Source of the DNA: Oceanobacillus sp. FSL K6-2867
GTDB taxonomy: Bacteria > Bacillota > Bacilli > Bacillales > Amphibacillaceae
Assembly: GCF_037963145.1 (NCBI RefSeq)
Contig: NZ_CP150144.1
Location: 3,100,001 to 3,164,000 of the forward strand
Direction of reading: 5' to 3'
DNA length: 64,000 nt
A program made the position numbers and the translations under genes. Positions 42,528 to 50,356 of this stretch are shown piece by piece; the first letter of the stretch is position 1; each line of letters starts with the position of its first letter. The notes beneath the pieces were generated by a model that searched no databases, was not told where the DNA came from, and saw only the letters and a program-made list of their open reading frames with translations.

Positions 42528-43286
42528 GTGGGAGTTTTCGAGTTCTATATTAATAACAATAAAGTAAGTTTTGAGGATATTTTTCCAGGATTTAATAAAC
42601 AAGATCGAATTGGGATCGTTACTCATAGTGAGGGAGGAACTTTGGGAATAAGCTCACTTCTTATGGCTTGCGTGGCAACTTACTATGAAATGTTTAATTA
42701 TGATGACCTAGGCAATCAAGACAATAAATTAAGAATTTATCCTGAAAATTTTATATTTCATGTTGGAGACTTAACCGGTAACAGTGCCCAGTTAGATATT
42801 TGGCCACCGCATCGAGAAGTAATTGTTGAAAACGACTCCGAGCAGATTTTAGAGGCAATAAATGACAGAGGTATAACAAGATTGTTAATCGAGGAAAAAC
42901 CAGAAACCCCTGCAACATTAATGAGGGAATCTATTAGTAGCGCAGAAAGCAGAATTGAAAGTATTTTAATGTTTTCACCTAATGGCAAGATAAAAAATGG
43001 TGATATTGAAATTAGAAATAATGGATCACTTTCAAATTTTGCAGTGAAGTCATATGACGAGTCAGCCAATGATTTAGGAGAAATCCGTGGAAAACTAATT
43101 CCATATTCTAAAAATGAGTTATCAAATAAAGTGAACATTGTACAGGTTTATAAAAAAAATGATTTAGATACTGCTCTCCGATCTTTAACAGAAAATAAGG
43201 ACGTAAGTGATACAACCGCTGATTATATTAACAGAAGTGCCCGAGGGGCAGGTATATATCTTGATACTTTTTCATATAAAAAATAA
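42528..43286 (+). CDS. Hypothetical protein, probably lacking its original N-terminus
   Basis: A 252-residue frame starting at GTG without a ribosome site, so the start is doubtful and an N-terminal part may be lost; a TGA lies in frame 15 bases before. The protein begins FEFYINNNKVSFEDIFPGF, then IGIVTHSEGGTLGISSLLMACVATYYEMF, and a C-terminal alpha/beta part with VNIVQVYKKNDLDTALRSLTEN. No membrane helices, signal or known catalytic motif are clear to me and I cannot assign a family. Base composition and codon use look like coding DNA. A long terminator hairpin follows it. Confidence 0.55.
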   Translation: MGVFEFYINNNKVSFEDIFPGFNKQDRIGIVTHSEGGTLGISSLLMACVATYYEMFNYDDLGNQDNKLRIYPENFIFHVGDLTGNSAQLDIWPPHREVIVENDSEQILEAINDRGITRLLIEEKPETPATLMRESISSAESRIESILMFSPNGKIKNGDIEIRNNGSLSNFAVKSYDESANDLGEIRGKLIPYSKNELSNKVNIVQVYKKNDLDTALRSLTENKDVSDTTADYINRSARGAGIYLDTFSYKK

Positions 43287-43292
43287 ATAATG

Positions 43293-43347
43293 CAAAACAA
43301 ACAGTTCCGCTTATTCTACTAAAGAATGAACGGAACTGTTTGTTTTG
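43293..43347. terminator. Long bidirectional hairpin terminator
   Basis: A 17-bp outer stem (CAAAACAAACAGTTCCG / CGGAACTGTTTGTTTTG) with an inner ATTCT/AGAAT helix. It ends the unknown plus-strand gene and lies 38 bases beyond the stop of the minus-strand hydroxyproline operon. Confidence 0.8.
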
Positions 43348-43384
43348 TTAATTACAGCTTGCAATATCTTGTTAGGTTTAATTA

Positions 43385-44608
43385 TTAAAATGAATCGACA
43401 GTATTACTTTCCAGGTATTGATTCCATTCCTCCTGGACCATCCTTCTCCCGCGTTCAATCTCTGGATGAAACTGGATATAAGCATTCTTTCTCGTATCTG
43501 CTACTTGTTTAATAGCATCTTTTAGCTCTTCGTCTAACTGATGTTGTCCCGTGCGCTTAGCGATGGATAAACCAGCAATTCTTCCTTGGGCACCAGCAAC
43601 CTTTGCTCCTTCTATACCAGTTATGTTGCCAGCGACAAATAAACCTTCTACTGATGTCTCCATTTGCTCATTATGTAATGGTACATAGCCACCGAGTTCC
43701 TCGATATAATGAAAAGGACATCCGGTAAGTGCTGCTAATTCCGCTAATGGATAAAGACCACCAGCGATACAGACAAAATCAACTGCAATTTTTTCTTCAC
43801 TCCCTGATATAATCTCGCCTTTGTTGTTAATGGATGCGATCGTTACCCCCTCAACTTCCTGTTCCCCATAAATTTCAATGACAGCCTTTTTTAGTTGAAT
43901 GGGAATGTCCCACATTTTCACACCATTTCTAGGATAAAATGTAACACCTAACTCTTTCATAAAATTACTTTTCATTAATTTGCTTCCTAATTTTATAAAA
44001 GAGGAAGGGGCCATATGGGCAACGTGAAGTAATGAATCTAATACCTTCTTGGGATGTGCAGATTCATGAGTAATTTGATTGTCTTTCGGCAGGGCAAGGC
44101 AAGCAATATCTACACCTGCGAGTTTTAATTCCATGGCGATAGCGGACGATAGCACATTAATACCTATTATAATTCCGCGGCTTCCAGGTTTTACACGATG
44201 TACATTCGCCATTACCTGTGCAGCTCCAACAGACATAACTCCAGGCAATGTCCAGCCTGGGATTGGTACTGGAGCCTCAGCAGCTCCAGTTGCTAGTAAT
44301 AGAGTAGTTGTTTGAAAGGTTTCTTTGTCTGTGTAAACCATCCATAGACTATCTTTCTTTTCAATATTAAAGACGGCTGTTTCTAAGTGGAATTGAACAC
44401 CCAGATCTGCAGCCTGTTGAAATAATTTATTGGATTCATTGATTCCATTCCACCAGGTACCATCTGGCTGTTCATAAAGCTGACCCAGCAAACGACCGCC
44501 TGGTTTCATGTATTCATCAATAACACATACATCTAACCCCTTTTGAGCACATGTGATAGCGGCTGTTAATCCAGCAGGACCAGAACCAATAATAATGACC
44601 TTATTCAT
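43385..44608 (-). CDS. FAD-dependent oxidoreductase, alpha-type subunit of D-hydroxyproline dehydrogenase (HcnB/SoxA-like)
   Basis: A 407-residue flavoprotein with N-terminal IIGSGPAGLTAAITCAQKGLDVCVIDE at residues 5-31 and a second dinucleotide-binding fold near 135 (GSRGIIIGINVLSSAIAMEL). It resembles HcnB/OoxA and the alpha subunit of the multi-part D-hydroxyproline dehydrogenase, which passes electrons from the amine-oxidising subunit to iron-sulfur partners. The usual C-terminal [2Fe-2S] BFD domain is absent and is instead encoded separately as the first gene of this operon. It overlaps the ferredoxin-like gene by 8 bases. A sigma-54 promoter at 45242-45259 should drive the three genes. 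Confidence 0.85.
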   Translation of the reverse strand: MNKVIIIGSGPAGLTAAITCAQKGLDVCVIDEYMKPGGRLLGQLYEQPDGTWWNGINESNKLFQQAADLGVQFHLETAVFNIEKKDSLWMVYTDKETFQTTTLLLATGAAEAPVPIPGWTLPGVMSVGAAQVMANVHRVKPGSRGIIIGINVLSSAIAMELKLAGVDIACLALPKDNQITHESAHPKKVLDSLLHVAHMAPSSFIKLGSKLMKSNFMKELGVTFYPRNGVKMWDIPIQLKKAVIEIYGEQEVEGVTIASINNKGEIISGSEEKIAVDFVCIAGGLYPLAELAALTGCPFHYIEELGGYVPLHNEQMETSVEGLFVAGNITGIEGAKVAGAQGRIAGLSIAKRTGQHQLDEELKDAIKQVADTRKNAYIQFHPEIERGRRMVQEEWNQYLESNTVDSF

Positions 44609-44939
44609 CAGAGGACCTCCAATCTCTTACTGGTGTTGGCAGTTTGCTATGGCTTTCCACAATCATATTCTCTTTTAAAGGGGTAAGACAGGCGCGAACT
44701 CCTTGCTTGCCGTTTATGCTTACTCTGCATTCAAAGCAATGGCCGATGTTACAATAGATTCCCCGTGGGGAACCACTTTCTTCATGGTGGCGAAGAGTGC
44801 GAATTCCATTTGCTAATAGCGCAGCAGCTAAAGATTCCTCTTCATAGCCCATGTATTGCTTATTATTAAAAGTAAAGGTAACTTCCTTTTTCTCTTCTTG
44901 ACTCCCTAGGATAGGGTGGTCCGTAACTCGAAGTGTCAT
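44601..44939 (-). CDS. Plant-type [2Fe-2S] ferredoxin-like small subunit (HcnA/gamma type)
   Basis: A 112-residue electron-transfer subunit. After an N-terminal beta-grasp part (VTFTFNNKQYMGYEEESLAAALLANGI), GIYCNIGHCFECRVSINGKQGVRACLTP near residues 68-95 supplies four cysteines in the C-x4-C-x2-C-x11-C-like order of the HcnA and sarcosine-oxidase-type small subunits. It is the gamma-like part of the same dehydrogenase complex. It overlaps the genes on both sides by 4 to 8 bases, so the three subunits are translationally coupled. Confidence 0.85.
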   Translation of the reverse strand: MTLRVTDHPILGSQEEKKEVTFTFNNKQYMGYEEESLAAALLANGIRTLRHHEESGSPRGIYCNIGHCFECRVSINGKQGVRACLTPLKENMIVESHSKLPTPVRDWRSSDE

Positions 44940-45208
44940 TTTCCTTCTCCCCCTAGATCTGCAAAGTTTATAGGTCTAATTGGTGGCTGGTATTTTAAGG
45001 ATATATTTTTAATACTTTGCTCACTTCCGACTTGCTTTGCTGCTTGGTCCACCATACTTCGGCAAGTTCTCCCGCCACAGTAGCCCATTCCTGCACGTGT
45101 CCTGAGCTTTAATTCTCTTGCTGAACATTTATATGTTGCTGCAGTGTCCAATAATTCTTGATAGGTTACTTCTTCACATCTGCAAATAATCATTTCACTT
45201 TGTCCCAA
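44936..45208 (-). CDS. BFD-type [2Fe-2S]-binding protein
   Basis: A 90-residue iron-sulfur protein. IICRCEEVTYQELLD near residues 7-21 and GMGYCGGRTCRSMV near 41-54 give the Cys-x-Cys ... Cys-x4-Cys pattern of bacterioferritin-associated ferredoxin-like (Fer2_BFD) domains. The frame allows GTG at 45217, but AGAGGTG overlaps that codon and sits 6 bases before TTG 45208, which I prefer. In relatives this domain is fused to the FAD alpha subunit; here it is free. First gene of the operon, with a -24/-12 promoter about 30 bases upstream. Confidence 0.82.
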   Translation of the reverse strand: MGQSEMIICRCEEVTYQELLDTAATYKCSARELKLRTRAGMGYCGGRTCRSMVDQAAKQVGSEQSIKNISLKYQPPIRPINFADLGGEGK

Positions 45209-45241
45209 TTGAATCACCTCTTCTTTTAGTCAACATTATCC

Positions 45242-45259
45242 ATGCAATTATCGTGCCAA
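45242..45259 (-). promoter_or_regulatory. Sigma-54 promoter of the BFD-ferredoxin-FAD operon
   Basis: On the minus strand TTGGCACGATAATTGCAT: TGGCAC at -24, then TTGCA at -12 with the correct 10-base GG-to-GC gap. It faces the operon starting at 45208/45217. An activator of the sigma-54 class is encoded directly upstream. Confidence 0.88.
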
Positions 45260-45279
45260 CTTAAAAAGAAGGGAGCGTA

Positions 45280-46992
45280 TTAGTTTTTTATTCCCAATTT
45301 ACTCAAGCGATTATATAGCGTTGCTCTGGTGATGTTCAGTTTTTTTGCAACCTCAAGTTTGTTTCCGTTTTCATTTTTAAGTTCATGTAGAAGTATTTTC
45401 CGTTCCACTTCTTGAAGTCTGTCAGCTAATGGACGAGAGTCATTTTCGTAAATAGATGTCATCGAATTGTTTTTAATTGCCAGTCCATCTATGTCAAAAG
45501 GTAAATGTTCTAATTTAACCTGGCCATCTTCAGAGAAAACAATTAATCGTTCGATGACGTTTTTTAGCTCCCTGATATTACCTTGCCATTCATGGTTTAA
45601 TAGGGCCTGCATAACTTCCTGTGAAATTCCATAAATCGGCCGGTTATATTTTATGGATAATTCATATAGAAAATAATGTGTTAATTCAATAATATCTTCT
45701 GGTCGTTTGCGTAATGGCGGAATTTCAAGACTTACCACATTTAAGCGATAATAAAGGTCTTCGCGAAATTTACCTTCCTCAACTAAATCCTTCAAAATAC
45801 GATTTGTTGCAGCAATTACTCTGAAGTCGACTGTTTTCTCTTTCGTTCCACCAACAGCATAAAATTTCTTTTCTTGAAGTAATCTTAAAAGTTTTACTTG
45901 CATTTCTAAAGGCATTTCTCCAATTTCATCCAGAAATAATGTTCCGCCTTGTGCCAGTTCGACCTTTCCTTTTTTTCCTTTATTGTCCGCTCCAGAGAAA
46001 GCACCTTTCTCATAGCCAAACATTTCACTTTCAAATAGAGAAGATGGAATGGCACCACAGTTGATAGCAATAAAAGGGGCTTTATTGCCTTCACGAATTG
46101 TATGAATTGCTTTGGCGAAAAGTTCCTTTCCTACTCCGCTTTCTCCATGAATTAATATGTTTGTAGACGTACTTGCTGCCTTCTCAGCCATGGAAGTCGT
46201 TTTCTTAAGTGTTTTACTGTTACCGCGAATTAGTTTAAATGGATCTTCAGGTACGAATCGATTAGCTTCTCTTTCAAGTTCAAATAGTTTTTCGGTTGTA
46301 TTGTTTAGTTGATTATTTAACCGTATCTGGCTAGTTATATCTATCTCAGAGACGACAGCACCAATTATTTCATCGTCTAAATAAACAGGATTGGAGTTGA
46401 TTAACACGACAAGGTCTTCTCTTGCTTTATGCTGTTTGTGCTGAAGGGAATCGCCGGTTTTTAAGGTGTTTAGCAGTTCGAGCCGTTTAGGACTGAAGAA
46501 GTCTGTAATTGGTTTTCCAATGATATCTTTTTGTTTTACAGAAAATAGCTTCTCTGCCCCTTTTGTCCATACGAGTACATTCTGATTGGCATCAATAACA
46601 GTACATGAACCATCCATTGTTTCTAAAATAGCTTGGTAATAAGCATTTAATTGTTTGTACTCGTTTCTAAGTAATGTAAATAAATCGAATGTACGGAGAT
46701 ATCCTATGTAATTTTTCTTTTCTTTCAGGACAATGAATCGATATTCTTCTAACAGTTTGATTGCTTCGTTTACATCTATATCTGCTGAAACCTCTTTGCA
46801 TGGATAGTAGTTTAGGTGATCTGTATCTGGAACCAATTCAATTAAGTAGGTATTATTTTGATTTTTAAAAAGAAGTTTTTTCGGTTTGTTGGTTTGAAGT
46901 ATATTTCTTAGCTCTTTCCCATTTTTCTTAATATCCGTAATGAGTAAAAAATCCTGTTTTATTGCTAATTTAATTTTTTTTTCAACATTCAT
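45280..46992 (-). CDS. Sigma-54-dependent transcriptional activator, PAS-AAA+-Fis type
   Basis: A 570-residue enhancer-binding protein. Residues 1-115 form an N-terminal region with CBS-like features, 125-230 a PAS sensor (ILETMDGSCTVIDANQNVLVWTKGAEKLF), and 255-490 the AAA+ domain with Walker A GESGVGKE, the loop GYEKGAFSGA and Walker B GGTLFLDEIGEM. The sigma-54 contact loop is GAFSGA instead of GAFTGA, a change some members tolerate. The C-terminus EVAKKLNITRATLYNRLSKLGI is a Fis-type DNA-binding helix-turn-helix. It lies between the two operons with sigma-54 promoters and is the clear candidate to activate both in response to a hydroxyproline-related signal. Confidence 0.93.
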   Translation of the reverse strand: MNVEKKIKLAIKQDFLLITDIKKNGKELRNILQTNKPKKLLFKNQNNTYLIELVPDTDHLNYYPCKEVSADIDVNEAIKLLEEYRFIVLKEKKNYIGYLRTFDLFTLLRNEYKQLNAYYQAILETMDGSCTVIDANQNVLVWTKGAEKLFSVKQKDIIGKPITDFFSPKRLELLNTLKTGDSLQHKQHKAREDLVVLINSNPVYLDDEIIGAVVSEIDITSQIRLNNQLNNTTEKLFELEREANRFVPEDPFKLIRGNSKTLKKTTSMAEKAASTSTNILIHGESGVGKELFAKAIHTIREGNKAPFIAINCGAIPSSLFESEMFGYEKGAFSGADNKGKKGKVELAQGGTLFLDEIGEMPLEMQVKLLRLLQEKKFYAVGGTKEKTVDFRVIAATNRILKDLVEEGKFREDLYYRLNVVSLEIPPLRKRPEDIIELTHYFLYELSIKYNRPIYGISQEVMQALLNHEWQGNIRELKNVIERLIVFSEDGQVKLEHLPFDIDGLAIKNNSMTSIYENDSRPLADRLQEVERKILLHELKNENGNKLEVAKKLNITRATLYNRLSKLGIKN

Positions 46993-47008
46993 TTGAGCAA
47001 CCTCCTTG

Positions 47009-47046
47009 TGTATAAATTTTTTTACAGGTTTATAAATAATTTTACA
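47009..47046. promoter_or_regulatory. Tandem repeat, possible upstream activating sequence
   Basis: TATAAATTTTTTTACA (47011-47026) and TATAAATAATTTTACA (47031-47046) are 16-base direct repeats with two mismatches and a 20-base period, about two helical turns. They lie 50 bases upstream of the -24/-12 promoter, a plausible activator site. Confidence 0.5.
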
Positions 47047-47095
47047 TTAACATATTCAGAAAACAACTTATCTTATGAAAATGCAATAAATATTA

Positions 47096-47113
47096 TTGGC
47101 ACGTATTTTGCAT
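47096..47113 (+). promoter_or_regulatory. Sigma-54 promoter of the hydroxyproline degradation operon
   Basis: TTGGCACGTATTTTGCAT: TGGCAC at 47097-47102 and TTGCA at 47108-47112, matching the sigma-54 consensus with correct spacing. It lies 38 bases before the oxidoreductase start. The twin promoter at 45242 on the other strand shares the same -24 box. Confidence 0.92.
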
Positions 47114-47150
47114 AATAACTTGTAACAATGTAAAGAGAGGGGGATTAGAA

Positions 47151-48332
47151 GTGGGCAACGTACAGCATTGTGACATCGTCGTCATTGGTGGAGGGATTAT
47201 GGGGGCTGCTATATCCTATTATGGAACAAAAGCTGGATTGGAGATAACGGTGTTAGAAAAGCATGAACTAGCCAGTGGAACATCTTCAAAGTGCGATGGA
47301 AACATATTGGCCATTGATAAAGATCCAGGCTTTGATAGTCAAATGTCTTTAAAAAGCCAGCAATTCGTACATGAATTGAGTAAAGAGCTAGAAATACCAT
47401 TTGAATACCGTAATCCTGGCAGTATTTTGGTTTGTGAGAATGATGAAGAAATGGAAGCTGCAAGTAAATGGGTACAGCAACAAAAGGATGCTGGATTGGA
47501 TTTTCGGATGCTTGATCGGTCTGATTTAAGAAATGAATCAAAGTATTTTGCGGATGATTTATTTGGTGGATTGGAATGTAAGACAGACTCGACAGTGAAT
47601 CCATATATGCTTACCTTTTCTATGTTTCATCGTGCTCAAAAATTTGGAGCAAAGGTACATACGAAGACAGAGGTAACAAATGTAACCAAAAATCCATCTG
47701 GCCAATTTGTAATTGAGACAACGAATGGCACATTTACAGCGAACAAAGTGGTGAATGCATGTGGGGTATGGGCACCTTTTATTGGAGAAATGTTAGAAGT
47801 GACTATTCCCATTAAACCAAGAAAAGGACAGCTTATTGTAGCATCCAGACAGCAGCCAGTTGGATTGCGAAAGGTAATGGAATTTGGCTATCTTATCTCG
47901 AAGTTTGGTGGAACGAGAAAAGTGGATCCCATAACGGAAAAGTATGGAGTTGCGCTAGTGTTTGAACCAACTGAAAGCCAAAATTTTCTCATTGGAAGTA
48001 GCCGGGAATTTTCAGGATTTAATACGACGGTGAATCATGAAGTAACGAAGTATATTGCGAGAAGAGCTGTTCGCTTTTATCCAAAGATAGCGGATATGAC
48101 AGTTATTCGAACTTATGCTGGTTTAAGACCGTGGACAGAGGATCACTTGCCTATCATTTCTCATGTAGAACAAGTTCCTGGCTTTTATATTGCAGCTGGG
48201 CATGAAGGAGATGGAATTAGCTTGGCGGCTGTGACAGGAAAACTTATCGAAGAAATGTTATCAGAGAAACAAACCTGTATACCAGTTCAACCGCTACGCC
48301 ATGATCGATTTAAAGAAAGGGTGGTTCAATAG
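47151..48332 (+). CDS. FAD-dependent amino acid oxidoreductase (DadA family), beta-type D-hydroxyproline dehydrogenase subunit
   Basis: A 393-residue flavoenzyme, GTG start with GAGAGGGGG 8 bases upstream. DIVVIGGGIMGAAISYYGTKAGLEITVLEKHELASGTSSK at residues 8-47 is the FAD-binding start, and GLRPWTEDHLPIISHV with GFYIAAGHEGDGISLAAVTGKL near 325-365 is the conserved C-terminal FAD segment of the DadA/glycine oxidase family. By context it oxidises cis-4-hydroxy-D-proline to pyrroline-4-hydroxy-2-carboxylate, passing electrons to the FAD and iron-sulfur subunits at 43385-45208. It heads the sigma-54 operon and its stop abuts the next start. Confidence 0.87.
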   Translation: MGNVQHCDIVVIGGGIMGAAISYYGTKAGLEITVLEKHELASGTSSKCDGNILAIDKDPGFDSQMSLKSQQFVHELSKELEIPFEYRNPGSILVCENDEEMEAASKWVQQQKDAGLDFRMLDRSDLRNESKYFADDLFGGLECKTDSTVNPYMLTFSMFHRAQKFGAKVHTKTEVTNVTKNPSGQFVIETTNGTFTANKVVNACGVWAPFIGEMLEVTIPIKPRKGQLIVASRQQPVGLRKVMEFGYLISKFGGTRKVDPITEKYGVALVFEPTESQNFLIGSSREFSGFNTTVNHEVTKYIARRAVRFYPKIADMTVIRTYAGLRPWTEDHLPIISHVEQVPGFYIAAGHEGDGISLAAVTGKLIEEMLSEKQTCIPVQPLRHDRFKERVVQ

Positions 48333-49370
48333 ATGAAGTTTCAGCGTCTATTTTCAACAATTGATACACATACTGGTGGAAATCCAACACGGACCGTTAT
48401 TAGTGGACTTCCACCGATTAAGGGAAACACGATGTCAGAAAAAATGCTTTATATGGATAAACATTACGATTGGATTCGAAAGTTTTTAATGAATGAGCCT
48501 AGAGGGCATGAGGTAATGTCAGGTGCTCTGCTTGTAGAACCGTGCCATCCTGAGGCGGACTTTGGGGTCATTTACATCGAAACGGGCGGATATCTTCCAA
48601 TGTGTGGTCATGATACGATTGGCTGCTGTACTGCATTAATTGAGGCAGGTTTGGTTGAGGTTTCTGAGCCATATACCTATCTTAAATTAGATACTCCAGC
48701 TGGCTTAATTAAAGTCACCATTAAAGTGACTAATGGCAAAGCAGAAGAAGTAACTTTTTCCAATGTTCCTTCCTTTCTATTAAAGACCATCGAAATAGAT
48801 GTAGAAGGAATTGGAGAAGTGGAATGTGATATTGCTTACGGGGGCAATTTCTATGGCATTATCGATGCTAGAAAAATAGGGATTGAACTGACGAAAGAAA
48901 ATGCATCCACGATTATTGAAAAATCAATCACTATACGCAATACCATTAATGCTGCGGAGGAGATTGTTCATCCTGAATTTCCATTTATTCAAGGATTAAC
49001 ACATATTGAATTTTACACAGATCCAGTTCATCCAGAAGCAGATGTGAAGAACACTGTAGTTGTTCCTCCTGGTGGGATTGATCGCTCTCCATGCGGAACA
49101 GGTACTTCTGCAAAACTAGCAGTTATGTATAGTAAAAATGAAATAGAAGAAAATGAATTGTTTGTGCATGAGAGTATTGTTGGTTCTTTATTTAAAGCAA
49201 GAATTTTAAGCACAACGAATGTAAAGAATGTAGAAGCTGTTATTCCAGAGGTAACGGGAGCAGCCTGGTTAATGGGTATGCATCGATTCTTTTATCATGA
49301 GGAGGATCCACTGAAAGAAGGATTTTTGCTCATTCCCCCAATGGAGCATGAAATGGAGGATATAACATGA
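48333..49370 (+). CDS. Proline racemase family, 4-hydroxyproline 2-epimerase
   Basis: A 345-residue enzyme converting trans-4-hydroxy-L-proline to the cis-D form, the first step of the pathway. Both catalytic cysteines are present: LPMCGHDTIGC near residue 88 and DRSPCGTGTSAKLA near 250. The substrate-side residues DTHTGGNPTRTVISG near 11 are also typical. Cys/Cys members are epimerases or racemases, while Thr/Cys ones are dehydratases. The gene starts at the base after the oxidoreductase stop and its own end overlaps the next gene by 4 bases. Hydroxyproline, not proline, is preferred from operon context. Confidence 0.9.
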   Translation: MKFQRLFSTIDTHTGGNPTRTVISGLPPIKGNTMSEKMLYMDKHYDWIRKFLMNEPRGHEVMSGALLVEPCHPEADFGVIYIETGGYLPMCGHDTIGCCTALIEAGLVEVSEPYTYLKLDTPAGLIKVTIKVTNGKAEEVTFSNVPSFLLKTIEIDVEGIGEVECDIAYGGNFYGIIDARKIGIELTKENASTIIEKSITIRNTINAAEEIVHPEFPFIQGLTHIEFYTDPVHPEADVKNTVVVPPGGIDRSPCGTGTSAKLAVMYSKNEIEENELFVHESIVGSLFKARILSTTNVKNVEAVIPEVTGAAWLMGMHRFFYHEEDPLKEGFLLIPPMEHEMEDIT

Positions 49371-50323
49371 AGATTAAAACGTCGTACATAACAACCGATG
49401 TACATGTAGCAGGCGAAGCTTACCGAATTATGAAGGATGCACCGTTTGGTTATTACCAAAGTTTGCAGGAGCTGAATGAGCAGTTCCCAATTATCTGCGA
49501 GCAAGAAATGAAACTACTTTTAAATGAGCCTCGTGGATTTGCGGGACTGAATGGCTGTTTGGTCGTTCCGCCTTTTAAAAATGATGCCGATGCAGCTGTT
49601 GTCTTTTTCGATCATAACGGAACGGTTCCAATGCAATATGGTGGAATTGTTGCTGTTATAACTGCCTTGCTAGAGTCTGGTCAGTTAAAAGCAAAACCTT
49701 CAGCTGAATATAACATTGAAACCGTGAGCGGTGTTGTTACGGCTAGCGCTACTTTAAAAGACGAAGAAGTGAAAGCTGTTGCATTAAAAAGCGGTCCATG
49801 CAAGGTTGTAAAAAAACAGGTCCCAATCTCTTATTTAGATTTACAGACAGAGGTTACTTTTGTTCAAGCTGACCATCTCTATGCAATTTTTGATAATGTA
49901 CGGCTGCCTTTTGAATTTGAGATAGAGAACCTTCCTGCAATTAACCAATGGGGGAAAAAGGCATTGGAAGCCTTAGGAGAGGAAAGCCATGCTTTTAGCC
50001 GAATCATTTTACTGGATCATTCGCAAAAAAGCAGAGGAAGAATCAAAACAGTAACATTCCGTCCGGATCGTTATATTGTACGCTCTCCAGGTTTTGGTAC
50101 GCTGGCTGCCAGCAGTACGTACTTATTAGAAAATGGCGATATGTTTTCAGGTAGACAAATTGAAAATGAAAGCATATATAATGCCAAACTTTCAGGAGAG
50201 CTTATTGCAAAAAATGAATGCGATTACAGTTTTAGTTTTTCAGCCCGCGGATTTATTACGGGTATACAGACATATGTTTTAGATCCGACAGATCCATTAT
50301 CTGAAGGATTTTTATTACAATAA
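49367..50323 (+). CDS. Proline-racemase-like paralogue lacking both catalytic cysteines
   Basis: A 318-residue protein plainly of the same fold as its neighbour (LLNEPRGFAGLNGCLVVPPFKNDADAAVVFFDHNG; DPTDPLSEGFLLQ at the end). At the first catalytic position it reads VPMQYGGIVAV where the epimerase has MCGHDT, and at the second RSPGFGTLAASS where the epimerase has SPCGTGT, so neither acid/base cysteine, nor a Ser or Thr replacement at the first site, is present. It cannot use the usual two-base mechanism. It may be a regulatory or scaffold partner of the epimerase, or catalyse another reaction. Intact, in frame, overlapping its neighbour by 4 bases. Confidence 0.85.
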   Translation: MKIKTSYITTDVHVAGEAYRIMKDAPFGYYQSLQELNEQFPIICEQEMKLLLNEPRGFAGLNGCLVVPPFKNDADAAVVFFDHNGTVPMQYGGIVAVITALLESGQLKAKPSAEYNIETVSGVVTASATLKDEEVKAVALKSGPCKVVKKQVPISYLDLQTEVTFVQADHLYAIFDNVRLPFEFEIENLPAINQWGKKALEALGEESHAFSRIILLDHSQKSRGRIKTVTFRPDRYIVRSPGFGTLAASSTYLLENGDMFSGRQIENESIYNAKLSGELIAKNECDYSFSFSARGFITGIQTYVLDPTDPLSEGFLLQ

Positions 50324-50356
50324 AAAATTAAATTAATTAAACAGGAGGAAAATAGA

